A DNA stretch of 64,000 bases from Janthinobacterium sp. UMAB-56. GTDB taxonomy: Bacteria > Pseudomonadota > Gammaproteobacteria > Burkholderiales > Burkholderiaceae_D. The translations under genes were made by a program, and so were the position numbers. The notes beneath the pieces were generated by a model. It was given only the letters and a program-made list of their open reading frames with translations. It ran no database searches and had not been told where the DNA came from. Below are positions 35,996-44,154 of this stretch, piece by piece. The DNA lies in assembly GCF_900095265.1 (NCBI RefSeq), contig NZ_LT607660.1:44348-108347 (forward strand), written 5' to 3'. Position 1 is the first letter of the stretch; every line of letters begins with the position of its first letter.

Positions 35996-36526
35996 CTATC
36001 GTATAGATGAAAAGTACTGGGTCGGCGATTTTCCCAAGGCCTTCTTGACCATCGTGATGAAGGCATTGACGGAGTCGTAGCCCAGGTTTCCTGTCACATT
36101 TTGTACGGACTTTCCCTCTGCCAGTTGGCTCAATGCGATCATCAAGTGCAGTTGCTGGCGCCATCGGCCGAACGTCAATCCTGTCGTGTTTTCTACCAGC
36201 CGCGCCAATGACCGTTCACTCATGGCAAGAAGGTCAGCCCATTGACGAAGGGTCGTGCGGTTACCGGGATCGGCGATGAGGGTACACGATGTGTTTGGGG
36301 GCTGGTCCACGCCATTGTTGCTCGCATCCGTCATTGCCGTTCTCGGTGCATGGAGCGGTTTGCTGGCCGGGAGAAACGTGCACCCTGAGCCTGCAGCAGC
36401 GACAAACTGACGCATGACTGCCGATGAATCGCCGTGACCATTGTTGCCAATCCAGAGCCTGAATGCTGGGCAAAGCGGTGATGTAGGCGATTGAAGTAGC
36501 CCCTGATTCAAATGCGCACGCCCCAC
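35996..36526 (-). pseudogene. Truncated AraC family regulator
   Basis: The frame encodes 176 residues. Only the last 100 or so match the AraC family: both HTH motifs are present (TLRQWADLLAMSERSLARLV; SVQNVTGNLGYDSVNAFITM) and the end ALGKSPTQYFSSIR is typical. The N-terminal cupin effector domain of this group (expected total about 260 residues) is missing, and the upstream part of the frame shows no homology. It looks like a decayed gene, although a short DNA-binding-only protein cannot be excluded. Confidence 0.6.
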
Positions 36527-36755
36527 AAAATGGTTTTTCGGGGCGCCCTATCGATGGCCCCTGGAAAAATACTGGCGACAATTGCATGCGCGACAAAGTG
36601 CGCGAACCGATTTAATGCTGTTAATTGCTCTCAACTTATGCGAGACTTTTTACGCCAATGGATTGATTTCGACACAACCATTCTCAAATGATGTGAGAGC
36701 TCATGGTCCTTGTTAACGAGTATTGCTGCCGCAGGCAATAACAGGAGGAACATTC

Positions 36756-38159
36756 ATGATTCGCTTGGTGTTGCTGTTACTGGGAGTCGAATATCTGCGC
36801 AAGCGCTGGCGCGCTATCCTGTCAATTGGCTTGATATGGCTGCTGGCAGGCCTGGTCATATTTATTGATGCGCTCGACAATGCGCTGTACTTCCCGATCA
36901 ATTTTTTTGCCTACCTGTTCCTGATCGAAGGCCTGGCAACGCTGGCTGTGGCATGGACTGGCGTCGGTGGCCAGCGCATCTTGCGATACGTGAAAGGCTG
37001 CGCTGTGGTGCTGGCGGCGATGCTGATCTTCGCCGGCCATCATCATGGCAATTTCTTGTTATCGATGATTTTTGGAACGCTGTTTCTCGCCGACGGACTG
37101 ATACAGTGCACCTCCGCCTACATGGTCCGCTATCGTCGCTGGCGCGTGGCCTTTTCCTGGGGCATGGCCGAGATTCTGCTGGCAATCTTCTTTTATCAGC
37201 CATATCCGACGCATTATGTGGGAACACTACCGTATTGCCTCGGTTTGTTTCTGATTTTTGGCGGCGCCAACTTGATTGGGCTGGCCGCCCGTGTTCGCCG
37301 CATGGGCGCTAATCCGGCCCTGTCGGAAGCGGAGCATTCCGCCGTGCAGCCCGATGAGCATCTTGCTTCTGCATTCACGCAAGTGGAGTGGGAAGGTCCT
37401 CCTGCGGAGCATGAGCAGGCGCTGACGGTGCATGTCTGGACGCCTGTCGGTTCAGCCAAGTCGCCGACGCATAACTATCCGCTTGTCGATCGCTATATCG
37501 CCGCGATCGATGTCAACGGCGTGATCTCTACCGGGCATGCGGCATTGGAAACGCCGGAGGGTATTTATATCAGCCTGTACCCGCGAGTAGAGATCGACCG
37601 TTCGCCTGACGATTTCGGGCGCCTGCTGCGCGCCACCAGTGAGAATGATGTGCCGGGCATATTCCAGCCCGATTATGCGACAGAATCCAAGGCATGGTGC
37701 CCGTCAACCGTTCAGGTCCGTATCCGCAATTACGACCCGCGCCAGTTACAGGCTTTCTGGCGACGCTATCGCAGCGATACGACTTACAATCTCACGCATC
37801 GTAATTGTTCCAGTACGGTAGCCCGGGCCTTGGAAGCTGCTATCGACGGTGCCGTCGGCCGCCTATATGGAGAGCGCGCAGGCTGGCGGGTTTTCTTCCG
37901 CATCCTGGCGACGCCGGAGCTGTGGGTTGCCGCTCAGATACGCAAGCGTGCCGTGACGATGGCGTGGACCCCCGGGCTGACCTTGGACTATGCCAGAGCG
38001 CTCAGTATGCTGGCCGATCCGCGGCCGTTTGCCTGGTGGAAATTGGCGAGAACCGCCTGCAACAGGATAGCGCAATTGCGTCGCGAATGGCGCGCCCAGG
38101 ATCATGCTGCCATTGATCTTCGTGAGAAGCGCGATGAATGCGCCATGCATGACAACTAG
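36756..38159 (+). CDS. HdeD/DUF308-like membrane protein fused to a putative papain-like cysteine hydrolase domain
   Basis: A 467-residue protein. Residues 1 to about 190 form six predicted transmembrane helices resembling HdeD/DUF308 (for example IFGTLFLADGLIQCTSAYMV, FLIFGGANLIGLAARV). Residues about 225-420 are soluble and contain GVISTGHAALETPEGIYISLYP-type sequence (a His-bearing strand, near 265-285) and THRNCSSTVARAL near 360. That His-then-Cys order resembles permuted papain-like (NlpC/P60-related) hydrolases. The ATG at 36756 follows AACAGGAGGAA. No related gene is nearby. The hydrolase assignment is inference. Confidence 0.65.
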   Translation: MIRLVLLLLGVEYLRKRWRAILSIGLIWLLAGLVIFIDALDNALYFPINFFAYLFLIEGLATLAVAWTGVGGQRILRYVKGCAVVLAAMLIFAGHHHGNFLLSMIFGTLFLADGLIQCTSAYMVRYRRWRVAFSWGMAEILLAIFFYQPYPTHYVGTLPYCLGLFLIFGGANLIGLAARVRRMGANPALSEAEHSAVQPDEHLASAFTQVEWEGPPAEHEQALTVHVWTPVGSAKSPTHNYPLVDRYIAAIDVNGVISTGHAALETPEGIYISLYPRVEIDRSPDDFGRLLRATSENDVPGIFQPDYATESKAWCPSTVQVRIRNYDPRQLQAFWRRYRSDTTYNLTHRNCSSTVARALEAAIDGAVGRLYGERAGWRVFFRILATPELWVAAQIRKRAVTMAWTPGLTLDYARALSMLADPRPFAWWKLARTACNRIAQLRREWRAQDHAAIDLREKRDECAMHDN

Positions 38160-38255
38160 CGTGATGCGCGGCCCCGGCGTTGCAGTTGGGATGGCAGCTC
38201 TCAAGGGAGGAAAGAGACCTTCCGCGCAGATCAAAACACGCCCATAACATGAATC

Positions 38256-38270
38256 TAGACGACTGGTCTA
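38256..38270. promoter_or_regulatory. Operator O1 of the NemR-like regulator
   Basis: TAGACGACTGGTCTA is a TAGAC-N5-GTCTA inverted repeat. It overlaps a -35-like TAGACG that lies 16 bp from TACAAT (38278-38283), just ahead of the TetR start, so it would allow autorepression. The same half-sites recur at 38946-38960 before yqhD. Confidence 0.8.
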
Positions 38271-38290
38271 ATTGTGCTACAATGCATCGC

Positions 38291-38893
38291 ATGAAAGCTG
38301 AATACACCGATGTGCGCCAGCACATTATCGACCAGGGCAAGGCCATTATCACGCGCAAGGGCTTTGCCGGCGTGGGGCTGAACGAGATTTTGGCGGCCGC
38401 CGACGTGCCCAAGGGTTCGTTTTACCATTACTTCAAGTCCAAGGAATTGTTTGGCGAGGCGATGCTTGCCGATTACGTCACCGGCTACCTGGCCGGCATG
38501 GAAGACGTGCTGGACCAGCCTGGCCAGAGCGCGGCGCAGTCGCTGATGGCGTATTGGGCCAGCTGGACCAGTGAGAGCCTCGATGGCAGCGGCTGCGACT
38601 GCCGTTGCCTGGTCGTCAAGCTCAGCAGCGAAGTGGCGGACATGTCCGAACCGATGCGCGTGGCGCTGCTCGATGGCACCCACCGCATCATCGCCAGGCT
38701 GGCGCTGGCCATCGCGCGGGGCAGGGTGGATGCTTCCTTGCCATCGGTGGCCGATCCGGCGCAGATGGCCGCCACCTTGTACCAGCTGTGGCTGGGCGCG
38801 GCCATGCTGACCAAGCTGCGGCGCGACGCCAGCGCCCTGCAAACGGCCTGGCAGGCGACCCTGGCGATGTTGCACCTGCCGCCGGACGAATAA
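38291..38893 (+). CDS. TetR family regulator, NemR-like
   Basis: A 200-residue TetR regulator with an HTH at 8-52 (FAGVGLNEILAAADVPKGSF YHYF region). It has three clustered cysteines, Cys102, Cys104 and Cys106 (GCDCRCLVVK). E. coli NemR is about the same length and senses electrophiles through Cys106, so this is probably a reactive-aldehyde or quinone sensor. The start could be ATG 38291 or 38282. Two TAGAC-N5-GTCTA operators flank the gene, one before it and one before yqhD, indicating control of itself and of the detoxification genes that follow. Confidence 0.85.
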   Translation: MKAEYTDVRQHIIDQGKAIITRKGFAGVGLNEILAAADVPKGSFYHYFKSKELFGEAMLADYVTGYLAGMEDVLDQPGQSAAQSLMAYWASWTSESLDGSGCDCRCLVVKLSSEVADMSEPMRVALLDGTHRIIARLALAIARGRVDASLPSVADPAQMAATLYQLWLGAAMLTKLRRDASALQTAWQATLAMLHLPPDE

Positions 38894-38945
38894 GCGGGCA
38901 CCCAGTACGCGGATGATAGACGTCCGCATTTTTTACATTGCATTT

Positions 38946-38960
38946 TAGACGACCAGTCTA
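38946..38960. promoter_or_regulatory. Operator O2 upstream of yqhD
   Basis: TAGACGACCAGTCTA has the same TAGAC-N5-GTCTA half-sites as O1 and ends 19 bp before the yqhD start, overlapping the likely core promoter. This repeat pair makes a strong case that the upstream TetR protein controls yqhD and the DJ-1/Hsp31 gene. Confidence 0.8.
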
Positions 38961-38979
38961 ATAATAAAGGAGCAGCAAC

Positions 38980-40143
38980 ATGAAAAATTTCGAATTCCAT
39001 AACCCGACCCGTATCGTCTTCGGTGCCGACACCGTCGCCAAATTGTCCACCCTGGTGCCGCACGATGCGCGCGTGCTGATTTTGTACGGCGGGGCCAGCG
39101 CGGAAAAGACCGGCACCCTGGCCGAAGTGCGAACTGCTCTTGCGCTGGGCCAGCGCAGCGTGCAGGAGTTTGGCGGCATCGAACCCAATCCCAGCTATGA
39201 AACCTTGATGCGCGCCGTGGCCCAGGTGCGCAGCGAGAAGCTGGACTTCCTGCTGGCCGTCGGTGGCGGTTCGGTGATCGACGGCACCAAGTTCGTCGCC
39301 GCCGCCGCCCTGTACGATGGCGAGCCGTGGGAAATCGCCGAACGCGGCGGCGCCAATGTGCAGCGTGCCCTGCCGTTCGGCACGGTGCTGACCTTGCCGG
39401 CCACGGGGTCGGAAATGAATAGCGGCGGTGTGGTGACGAAAAAAGCCACGCACGACAAGCTGAGTTTTCGCAACCCGCTGCTGTACCCGCAATTTTCCGT
39501 GCTCGACCCGAGTAAAACGTTTACCTTGCCGGGCACGCAGGTGGCCAATGGCCTGGTCGACGCCTTTGTCCACACCACGGAACAGTATTTGACCTATCCG
39601 GTGCAGGCGAAGGTGCAGGACCGCTTTGCCGAAGGCTTGCTGCAGACGTTGGTCGAGATCGCGCCGCAGGCAGTGGCCTCGCCCGATGATTACGCCACCC
39701 GCGCCAACCTGATGTGGACGGCCACCCTGGCCCTGAATGGCCTGATCGGCGCCGGCGTGCCGCAGGACTGGGCCACCCACATGATCGGCCACGAATTGAC
39801 GGCCCTGTACGACATCGATCACGCGCGCACCCTGGCCCTGGTGCTGCCCGCACTGTTGGACGTGCAGCGCGAGCAGAAACGTGGCAAGTTGCTGCAATAT
39901 GGTGAGCGCGTGTGGCATATCACCAGCGGCAGCGAAGAGGAGCGCATCGACGCCGCCATCGCCCGCACCCGCGCCTTCTTTGAAGGCCTGGGCATCCCGA
40001 CCCGTTTGTCGGCCTACCAACTGGGCCAGGAAGCGGTGGAAGCAGTACTGACGCAACTGGAAGCACATGGCATGACCTCCCTCGGCGAACACCGCGATAT
40101 CGACCTCGCGCGCAGCCGCCGTATCCTCGAAGCAGCACTGTAA
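38980..40143 (+). CDS. yqhD: NADPH-dependent aldehyde reductase YqhD
   Basis: A 387-residue iron-containing alcohol dehydrogenase that reduces short aldehydes such as methylglyoxal, acrolein and malondialdehyde with NADPH. It is clearly similar to E. coli YqhD along its full length. The metal ligands Asp194, His198, His267 and His281 fall at exactly the E. coli numbers, and the nucleotide-binding GGGS is at 95-98. Start ATG at 38980 after AAGGAGC. It is followed by an Hsp31-like gene with a 22-bp gap and preceded by an electrophile-sensing regulator. Confidence 0.95.
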   Translation: MKNFEFHNPTRIVFGADTVAKLSTLVPHDARVLILYGGASAEKTGTLAEVRTALALGQRSVQEFGGIEPNPSYETLMRAVAQVRSEKLDFLLAVGGGSVIDGTKFVAAAALYDGEPWEIAERGGANVQRALPFGTVLTLPATGSEMNSGGVVTKKATHDKLSFRNPLLYPQFSVLDPSKTFTLPGTQVANGLVDAFVHTTEQYLTYPVQAKVQDRFAEGLLQTLVEIAPQAVASPDDYATRANLMWTATLALNGLIGAGVPQDWATHMIGHELTALYDIDHARTLALVLPALLDVQREQKRGKLLQYGERVWHITSGSEEERIDAAIARTRAFFEGLGIPTRLSAYQLGQEAVEAVLTQLEAHGMTSLGEHRDIDLARSRRILEAAL

Positions 40144-40165
40144 CCCTGACATAAAAGGACACAAT

Positions 40166-40843
40166 ATGAACATCCTGATGGTACTGACCTCGCACGATCA
40201 ACTCGGTGACACTGGCAAGAAAACCGGCTTCTGGCTGGAAGAATTCGCCGCCCCCTACTATGCCTTGCAGGAGGCGGGCGCCAAGCTGACCGTGGTCTCG
40301 CCGAACGGCGGCCAGCCGCCGCTAGACCCGAAAAGCGACGAGCCCGATTCGCAAACGGACGCCACGCGCCGCTTCAAGCTGGACGCCGCCGCGCAAGCCG
40401 TGCTGGCCAACACGGGCAAGCTGTCGGAAGTGAAGGCGGCCGACTTTGACGCCGTGTTTTATCCGGGCGGCCATGGTCCGCTGTGGGACCTTGCCGAAGA
40501 CCCGCACTCGATCGCGCTGATCGAGCACATGATCGCCGCCGGCAAGCCCGTCGCCGCCGTCTGTCACGCGCCCGGCGTGCTGCGCCACGTGAAGGCGGTC
40601 GATGGCACGCCGCTGGTGCGCGGCAAGCAGGTGACGGGCTTTACGAATACCGAGGAAGACGCCGTCGGCTTGACGGCCATCGTGCCTTTCCTGGTCGAGG
40701 ATATGCTCAAGGAAAACGGCGGCGTCTATTCGAAGCTGGGCGACTGGCAGCCGTACGCCGTCACCGATGGCTTGCTGGTCACGGGCCAGAACCCGGCATC
40801 GTCGGAAGTGGCCGCCCAGGCGCTGCTCAAGCTGCTGGCTTGA
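40166..40843 (+). CDS. DJ-1/PfpI family protein, Hsp31/glyoxalase III-like
   Basis: A 225-residue class I glutamine-amidotransferase-like protein. The nucleophile elbow is AAVCHAPG (Cys133, His134), and Glu26 in GFWLEEF matches the acidic residue of the Hsp31/DJ-1 triad. Members convert methylglyoxal to D-lactate or act as chaperones or deglycases. It is encoded directly after yqhD, so the pair would remove reactive aldehydes by two different routes. Confidence 0.88.
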   Translation: MNILMVLTSHDQLGDTGKKTGFWLEEFAAPYYALQEAGAKLTVVSPNGGQPPLDPKSDEPDSQTDATRRFKLDAAAQAVLANTGKLSEVKAADFDAVFYPGGHGPLWDLAEDPHSIALIEHMIAAGKPVAAVCHAPGVLRHVKAVDGTPLVRGKQVTGFTNTEEDAVGLTAIVPFLVEDMLKENGGVYSKLGDWQPYAVTDGLLVTGQNPASSEVAAQALLKLLA

Positions 40844-40850
40844 TGCCCGG

Positions 40851-41438
40851 CTAGTGTCGGGCGATCATGCCCGCCAGAATCAGGCCGACCGAGGCGTGCC
40901 ATTGCGTCTCGCTGGCCGGCCTGCCCGCCAGCGCATAGCCGTGCAGGAAATCGACGAGCGCATCGCGCCCGCGCAGCCGGGTTTTTTCAGGCAGATCGAG
41001 GCCCTCCACGGCTTGCTCGAACAGCGCCGTAAACCGCTCGGCCACATCGGCTTGCGTCACCAGCCCGCGCGCCATCAGGCGCACGAAATACGGCGTGGTG
41101 CTGACCAGTTTCAGGTACAGCGCGCATAGCGCGAGCAGGCGCCGCCGTGGCGTCTGGCGTGGCGTAAACGGCGGCTGCAGTGGATCGAGCGCGACAAAAC
41201 GCTGCGCCATCAGGGCCAGCAGCAATTCCTCTTTTCCCGCGTAATAGTGATACAGGGCCATGGCATCGACGCCAAGGCACTGCGCCAGCGCGCGCATGGA
41301 AAACGCTTCGCCTTTTTCTTCCAGCAGGGATAAAGCCGCCTGCAGGATGGCGGCGTTGTCCAGTGCGGGCGCGATGCGGCGTGGACGACCCGGACGGCGC
41401 ACGGGCGATGCTATGGCTTGAAGTTTTGGCGATTTCAT
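40851..41438 (-). CDS. TetR family regulator
   Basis: A 195-residue TetR regulator. Its basic N-terminal extension (SPVRRPGRPRRIAPALD) precedes the HTH at about 20-70 (FSMRALAQCLGVDAMALYHYY), and the C-terminal domain resembles the TetR_C-33/TetR type. The start is ATG 41438 or 41444. It diverges from the DHFR-like gene, and a 21-bp near-perfect palindrome lies exactly at its start, so it probably represses itself and that gene. Confidence 0.85.
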   Translation of the reverse strand: MKSPKLQAIASPVRRPGRPRRIAPALDNAAILQAALSLLEEKGEAFSMRALAQCLGVDAMALYHYYAGKEELLLALMAQRFVALDPLQPPFTPRQTPRRRLLALCALYLKLVSTTPYFVRLMARGLVTQADVAERFTALFEQAVEGLDLPEKTRLRGRDALVDFLHGYALAGRPASETQWHASVGLILAGMIARH

Positions 41439-41443
41439 GGGCA

Positions 41444-41464
41444 TAATTCTACACTGTAGAATTA
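41444..41464. promoter_or_regulatory. 21-bp palindromic operator between TetR and DHFR-like genes
   Basis: Ten-base arms TAATTCTACA and its exact complement flank a single central C. It overlaps the start of the TetR gene and lies 15 bp before the DHFR-like ATG, an arrangement expected for a TetR operator controlling both. Confidence 0.8.
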
Positions 41465-41478
41465 ATTGGAGGCGCATC

Positions 41479-42006
41479 ATGCAACAACCTTTCGTCAGCG
41501 CCTTTCTCGGCATCAGCATCGACGGCTGCATCGCCGGAGAAAACGGCGACCTGTCCTGGCTGGCCGAACTGGCGCCCGACTCGCCCGACGCCACCGGCTA
41601 CACGGCATTGATGGATCAAGTCGATACCCTGCTGATCGGCCGCACCACCTATGAGGCCGTGCTGGGCTTCGAGCCTTGGCCGTATGGGGGCAAGCGCGTG
41701 GTGGTGTTGAGTCACCGCGACTTTGCGCCGCGCCATGGTGAGCAGCGCCGCGAAGGCAGCCTGCTGCAAGTGCTGGCAGGTCTGGCAGAGGAGGGCTGCC
41801 GCCACGTGTATCTCGATGGCGGCGCCGTCATCCGCGCCGGTTTGCGCGAGGGCGCCATCGACAGCCTGACCTTGTCCGTACTACCCGTGGTGCTGGGCAA
41901 GGGCGTGCGCCTGTTCGAGGACGGCTTGCCGCGCAGCGACTGGCGCCTGGATGGCACGCGCCAGCTGCCCAGCGGCGTGGTGCAGCTGCGCTATCGAAAA
42001 AATTAA
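41479..42006 (+). CDS. Dihydrofolate reductase/RibD C-terminal family protein
   Basis: A 175-residue protein of the DHFR-like superfamily found with TetR regulators. Visible features are FLGISIDGCIAG at the N-terminus, VDTLLIGRTTYEAVLGF, YLDGGAVIRAGLREGAID and VLPVVLGKGVRLFEDG. It is probably a NADPH-dependent reductase of unknown substrate and not the folate enzyme. The ATG at 41479 has GGAGG upstream. Its 3' end overlaps the convergent phosphoesterase gene by 4 bp. Confidence 0.85.
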   Translation: MQQPFVSAFLGISIDGCIAGENGDLSWLAELAPDSPDATGYTALMDQVDTLLIGRTTYEAVLGFEPWPYGGKRVVVLSHRDFAPRHGEQRREGSLLQVLAGLAEEGCRHVYLDGGAVIRAGLREGAIDSLTLSVLPVVLGKGVRLFEDGLPRSDWRLDGTRQLPSGVVQLRYRKN

Positions 42007-42806
42007 ACCGTGCTGGCGATGTCGACGATGAAGCCGGTGTCAAAACGTTCATTTTCCGGCGTGCCATCGGGGCGCTTGTAGCCGCAGGGGTTGCACACGA
42101 CGCGGCAGTCCTGGACGCGATAGTCGAGCGAGGCGTGCATGTGGCCATGCACCCACAGGTCGGCTTGCGCCACCAGGTCGTCCAGTTGCGACGCGAACGC
42201 TGGCGAGCCCAGGTTGGTTGCGTATTGCTCATCCACCGACAGCATCGATGGCGCCATGTGCGTTATGACGACCGTCTTGCCATCAAAGGGCTGTGCCAGC
42301 TGCTGTTCCAGCCAGCAGCGGTGCTGCGCGTGCAGCTGCGCCGTGTCGACGGCGCACAGCAGGCGTGGCGTGTCGCCGCCCATGCTGATGCGCTTGTAGT
42401 CAGGCATATAGGCTTGCGCCGCCTGCATGGCTTCTTCCTGGCGCTCTTCACCGAACAGCAGAAAATCCGTCCATAGCGTGATGCCGAGGAAGCGCACGCC
42501 AGCGAGCGTCACGGCATCGCCATCGAGCAGGCGGATGTTGGCGCCCTGTGCATTGGCGCTGGTGCAGGCGTCGCGCACGGCGTCCTGCATGTGTTCGAGC
42601 TGATGGCCATAGCCTTCGTGATTGCCATGCACGTACAGCACGGGCAGGGCGCCGAAGGTGCGCGCGGCCCAGGCGATGGCATTGCTGCCCGTATCGATGT
42701 CACCGGCCAGTATCACCACGTCGGGGCGGCAGGTGGCAAGGTCGATGGCGGGCGTGTCTTCACCCCAGACTTCCAGGTGCAGGTCGGACAGGATCAGCAA
42801 ACGCAT
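42003..42806 (-). CDS. Metallophosphoesterase, first of two paralogues
   Basis: A 267-residue calcineurin-like phosphoesterase. Metal-binding motifs are SDLHLEVW (7-14), ILAGDIDTG, HGNHEGYG, ITHMAPS and HGHMHASLDY. It is the same length as the protein encoded at 44338-45141 and shares every motif and most of the intervening sequence (MRLLILSDLHxEVW, YKRI, LLSVD). The two lie on the same strand on either side of the lactamase gene. The ATG at 42806 is chosen because it matches the paralogue exactly. Substrate unknown. Confidence 0.87.
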   Translation of the reverse strand: MRLLILSDLHLEVWGEDTPAIDLATCRPDVVILAGDIDTGSNAIAWAARTFGALPVLYVHGNHEGYGHQLEHMQDAVRDACTSANAQGANIRLLDGDAVTLAGVRFLGITLWTDFLLFGEERQEEAMQAAQAYMPDYKRISMGGDTPRLLCAVDTAQLHAQHRCWLEQQLAQPFDGKTVVITHMAPSMLSVDEQYATNLGSPAFASQLDDLVAQADLWVHGHMHASLDYRVQDCRVVCNPCGYKRPDGTPENERFDTGFIVDIASTV

Positions 42807-42944
42807 GGCAGTGGGCGCGGCAAGGCGCATGGCAGTGAATGGGCCTCTATCGTAGCGCAAGTCGCTGCGCCCGTCTGCTTGACCGCACGAGGGGGTGACG
42901 TTACCCTGTGGTATTGATTCATCCCGCCTATCTTCTGGAGTCGC

Positions 42945-43889
42945 ATGCCGCCTTTCCTCATTCCCAAGACCTTGCTCAGTATCGCGCTGGCCGCCATGGC
43001 GCTGCCGTTTGCCGCACATGCTGTCACGCCTGCCGTCGATCCCTTGACGCAGCCGATTGCCTCGCCCTACGCGGCGCAGTGGAACCGCCCGCAGCAACCG
43101 GCGCGCATCCATGGCGACACGTATTACGTGGGCGTGGGTGGCTTGAGCGTGGTGCTGATCGATACGCGCGATGGCTTGATCCTGATCGATGGCGCGTTGC
43201 CGCAATCGGTGGCCGCCATCAAGGAACATATCCTTGAGCTGGGCTTTCGCCTGGAAGACATCAAATTCATCCTGAATACGGAAGCGCATTTCGACCATTC
43301 GGGCGGCATTGCCGCCTTGGCCCGCGACAGCGGCGCGCAAGTGGTCGCCAGCCCGCTGGGCGCGGAGGCGTTGCGCGCGGGAGCGGTGCTCGCCGCAGAT
43401 CCGCAGGCGGGCGAAATCGATGGCATGCCGGCCGTGGAAAACGTGCGCGAGATCGCCGAAGGCGAAACCCTGCAACTGGGCGACGTGACCATCACGGCGC
43501 GCTACACGCCTGGCCATACGCCGGGCAGCACCAGCTGGACCTGGGTTTCATGCGAGGATGCAGACCGTCAGGAATGCCTGAACGTGGTGTTCGGCGCCAG
43601 CCTCACGCCGGTAGCTGCCGACGATTTTCATTACCTGGCCGATGAGCGCCATGCGGACTTGACGCCAGCCTTTCGCCGCGTCATGCAGGACTTTGCCAAA
43701 CTGCCCTGCGACATCCTGATCTCGGCCCACCCCGACCACTCCGGCGGCGACCGCAAGCTGACGCAATTGCTGGAAGGCGTCACGCCGCATCCTTTCATCG
43801 ATGCGCAAGCGTGCAGCAACTACGCTGCCAAAAATGAAGCCAAGCTCGATGCCCGCATTGCGAAGGAAAAAGCGGCTGCGACAAAATAA
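42945..43889 (+). CDS. Subclass B3 metallo-beta-lactamase with E-type zinc site
   Basis: A 314-residue exported hydrolase. A signal peptide (1 to about 26, ending AAHA) precedes the MBL domain. The zinc motif reads TEAHFDH (Glu113, His115, Asp117, His118), with further ligands His191 (YTPGHTPGS) and a His at 262 or 265 (SAHPDHS). Ser219 (GASLTPV) and the cysteine pair Cys255/Cys290 match subclass B3. In most B3 enzymes the first position is His (HxHxDH); here it is Glu, as in the rare B3-E variants such as SIE-1. It is divergent from a phosphoesterase gene. Beta-lactam hydrolysis is likely but needs assay; related quorum-lactone hydrolases are an alternative. Confidence 0.82.
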   Translation: MPPFLIPKTLLSIALAAMALPFAAHAVTPAVDPLTQPIASPYAAQWNRPQQPARIHGDTYYVGVGGLSVVLIDTRDGLILIDGALPQSVAAIKEHILELGFRLEDIKFILNTEAHFDHSGGIAALARDSGAQVVASPLGAEALRAGAVLAADPQAGEIDGMPAVENVREIAEGETLQLGDVTITARYTPGHTPGSTSWTWVSCEDADRQECLNVVFGASLTPVAADDFHYLADERHADLTPAFRRVMQDFAKLPCDILISAHPDHSGGDRKLTQLLEGVTPHPFIDAQACSNYAAKNEAKLDARIAKEKAAATK

Positions 43890-43992
43890 CAACATTGGCG
43901 CATGCGCCATGAAAGACGGTTGACGCACTGCAGCAAACGGTGCAGTATCAGCGTCCGCAGTGCAGATTAACCATCAAATAGAAAGGAACCCC

Positions 43993-44031
43993 ATGTTCGA
44001 GCAGGCTGGCAGCAAGTCATACAAGCACTAG
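43993..44031 (+). CDS. Possible 12-residue peptide
   Basis: An ATG preceded by GAAAGGAACCCC opens a frame encoding MFEQAGSKSYKH and stop. The ribosome-binding context is almost the same as that of the 57-residue gene 162 bp downstream (GAAAGGAAACACC). A hairpin (GCCCCG/CGGGGC, 44031-44053) follows at once and a terminator a little later. It may be a leader peptide, part of a small RNA, or chance. Confidence 0.3.
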   Translation: MFEQAGSKSYKH

Positions 44032-44092
44032 CCCCGCGCATGACGCTCGGGGCCATTGGCAGCATTGCCGATCCCGAGCCGGTGTCTTTCAA

Positions 44093-44127
44093 ACCCCGGT
44101 GAGGAAACTCGCCGGGGTTTTTTGTTT
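44093..44127 (+). terminator. Terminator-like hairpin before the 57-residue gene
   Basis: AACCCCGG and CCGGGGTT form an 8-bp stem around TGAGGAAACTCG, itself able to pair inside, and TTTTTTG follows. It lies about 30 bp upstream of a small basic gene. Confidence 0.8.
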
Positions 44128-44154
44128 TGGACGACCGGATTGAAAGGAAACACC

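Noticed and set aside
42807..43517. Upstream extension of the first phosphoesterase frame
   Set aside because: The frame remains open through the divergent lactamase gene, but homology starts at MRLLILSDLH, where the paralogue also starts.
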